From Micromonospora echinofusca (GTDB lineage: Bacteria; Actinomycetota; Actinomycetes; Mycobacteriales; Micromonosporaceae): DNA of 64,000 bases. The translations under genes were made by a program, and so were the position numbers. Positions 63,540 through 64,000 of this stretch are shown here, one piece after another; the first letter of the stretch is position 1; each line of letters opens with the position of its first letter. The notes beneath the pieces are model-generated. The model was given only the letters and a program-made list of their open reading frames with translations. It was not told the DNA's origin and did not search any database. Where the stretch lies: positions 1 to 64,000 of the forward strand of contig NZ_WVUH01000001.1 of assembly GCF_017614955.1 (NCBI RefSeq). The letters run 5' to 3'.

Positions 63540-64000
63540 TCAGGTTCCGTCCGGACTGCCCGGCTGCCCGTGGACGGGGCCGTCCAGCTCCGACAGTCGT
63601 CGACCACTGCCGCCCGACCGACGGGCGACGATCTCCGCCACGATGCTCACGGCCGTCTCCTCGGGCGTACGCCCGCCGAGGTCGAGGCCGATCGGCGAGG
63701 CGAGCCGGTTGAGCTGCTCCGGTGGTACGCCCTCCTGCCGCAGCCGGGCGACGCGGTCCGTGTGTGTGCGCCGTGACCCCATCGCCCCGACGTACGCGAA
63801 GGGCTGCGCCAGCGCGACCCGCAGCGCCGGTACGTCGAACTTGGGATCGTGGGTGAGAACGCACACGACGGTGCGCGAATCGACGTGACCCGCGTCGATC
63901 TCCCCGGTCAGGTAGCGGTGCGGCCAGTCGACCACGACCTCGACGCCGGGGAACCGGCGGGAGGTCGCGAACACCGGTCGGGCATCACAGACGGTGACCC
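63540..64000 (-). CDS. xdhC: XdhC/CoxI-family molybdenum cofactor protein, 5' end off the window
   Basis: The frame stays open to the right edge (VTVCDARPVFATSRRFPG at the edge), so only the C-terminal NAD-fold half is seen: DWPHRYL, VVCVLTHDPKFDVPAL, YVGAMGSRRTH and SPIGLDLGGRTPEETAVSI are XdhC hallmarks. XdhC binds and sulfurates the molybdenum cofactor and inserts it into xanthine dehydrogenase. A 134-bp gap separates it from the OHCU gene; it may be the first gene of the operon or a coupled upstream one. Confidence 0.9.
   Translation of the reverse strand, partial: VTVCDARPVFATSRRFPGVEVVVDWPHRYLTGEIDAGHVDSRTVVCVLTHDPKFDVPALRVALAQPFAYVGAMGSRRTHTDRVARLRQEGVPPEQLNRLASPIGLDLGGRTPEETAVSIVAEIVARRSGGSGRRLSELDGPVHGQPGSPDGT

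Overview
The window is very GC-rich DNA with tightly overlapping genes (many ATGA/GTGA junctions), GTG and TTG starts, rare TTA codons, a large SARP regulator and MbtH/NRPS genes. This is typical of a filamentous actinomycete; the family (possibly Micromonosporaceae) is a guess. No rRNA, tRNA, CRISPR array, insertion sequence or phage gene was seen.

Left flank (1-11.3 kb). A secreted subtilase, cut by the left edge, and a small exported protein end at a strong hairpin. Next comes an eight-gene rightward operon: LacI-type repressor (TTG start, two tandem palindromic operators on its promoter), PfkB sugar or nucleoside kinase, a complete ECF transporter (S, T and two ATPases, one with a destroyed signature motif), a BtpA-family TIM barrel and an M24-like metallohydrolase. 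It looks like a self-regulated uptake and catabolism locus for an unidentified small molecule.

Centre (11.8-55.6 kb). This is a complete-looking non-ribosomal peptide cluster. Three proteins can be ordered into a six-carrier line: A-T-C-A-T-E-C (46098-53582), A-T (44138-45991) and C-T-C-T-C-T-E-PBP-type thioesterase (18468-25694). The last three modules have no adenylation domain. Candidate trans loaders are a free A domain (25712-27220) and a deletion-scarred paralogue that keeps one intact A domain (13354-16665). One operon (39129 to 31593, leftward) matches the 2,3-diaminobutyrate pathway (GHMP kinase, PLP beta-replacement enzyme fused to ATP-grasp, ArgH-like lyase), plus LOG, M20 amidohydrolase and threonine aldolase genes. 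Another operon (45991 to 40287, leftward) holds MbtH and an aminomalonyl-ACP-like set: aaRS-like carrier-protein ligase, free ACP, 3-hydroxyacyl-CoA dehydrogenase and acyl-CoA dehydrogenase. A free acyltransferase is present but there is no ketosynthase, so an aminomalonyl-type unit may be delivered to the NRPS. A catalytically dead transthyretin/HIUase-like protein and a free half condensation domain complete the set. A TTA-containing AfsR-like SARP probably controls the cluster: four promoters carry heptamer repeats at exact 11-bp spacing. A type II thioesterase, an MFS exporter and a PucR-type regulator finish it.

Right flank (55.6-64 kb). A leftward, translationally coupled purine-degradation operon: XdhC (cut by the right edge), OHCU decarboxylase, HIU hydrolase, uricase, the three xanthine-dehydrogenase-type subunits, an 8-oxoguanine-deaminase-like amidohydrolase and allantoinase. 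It converges on the PucR gene.
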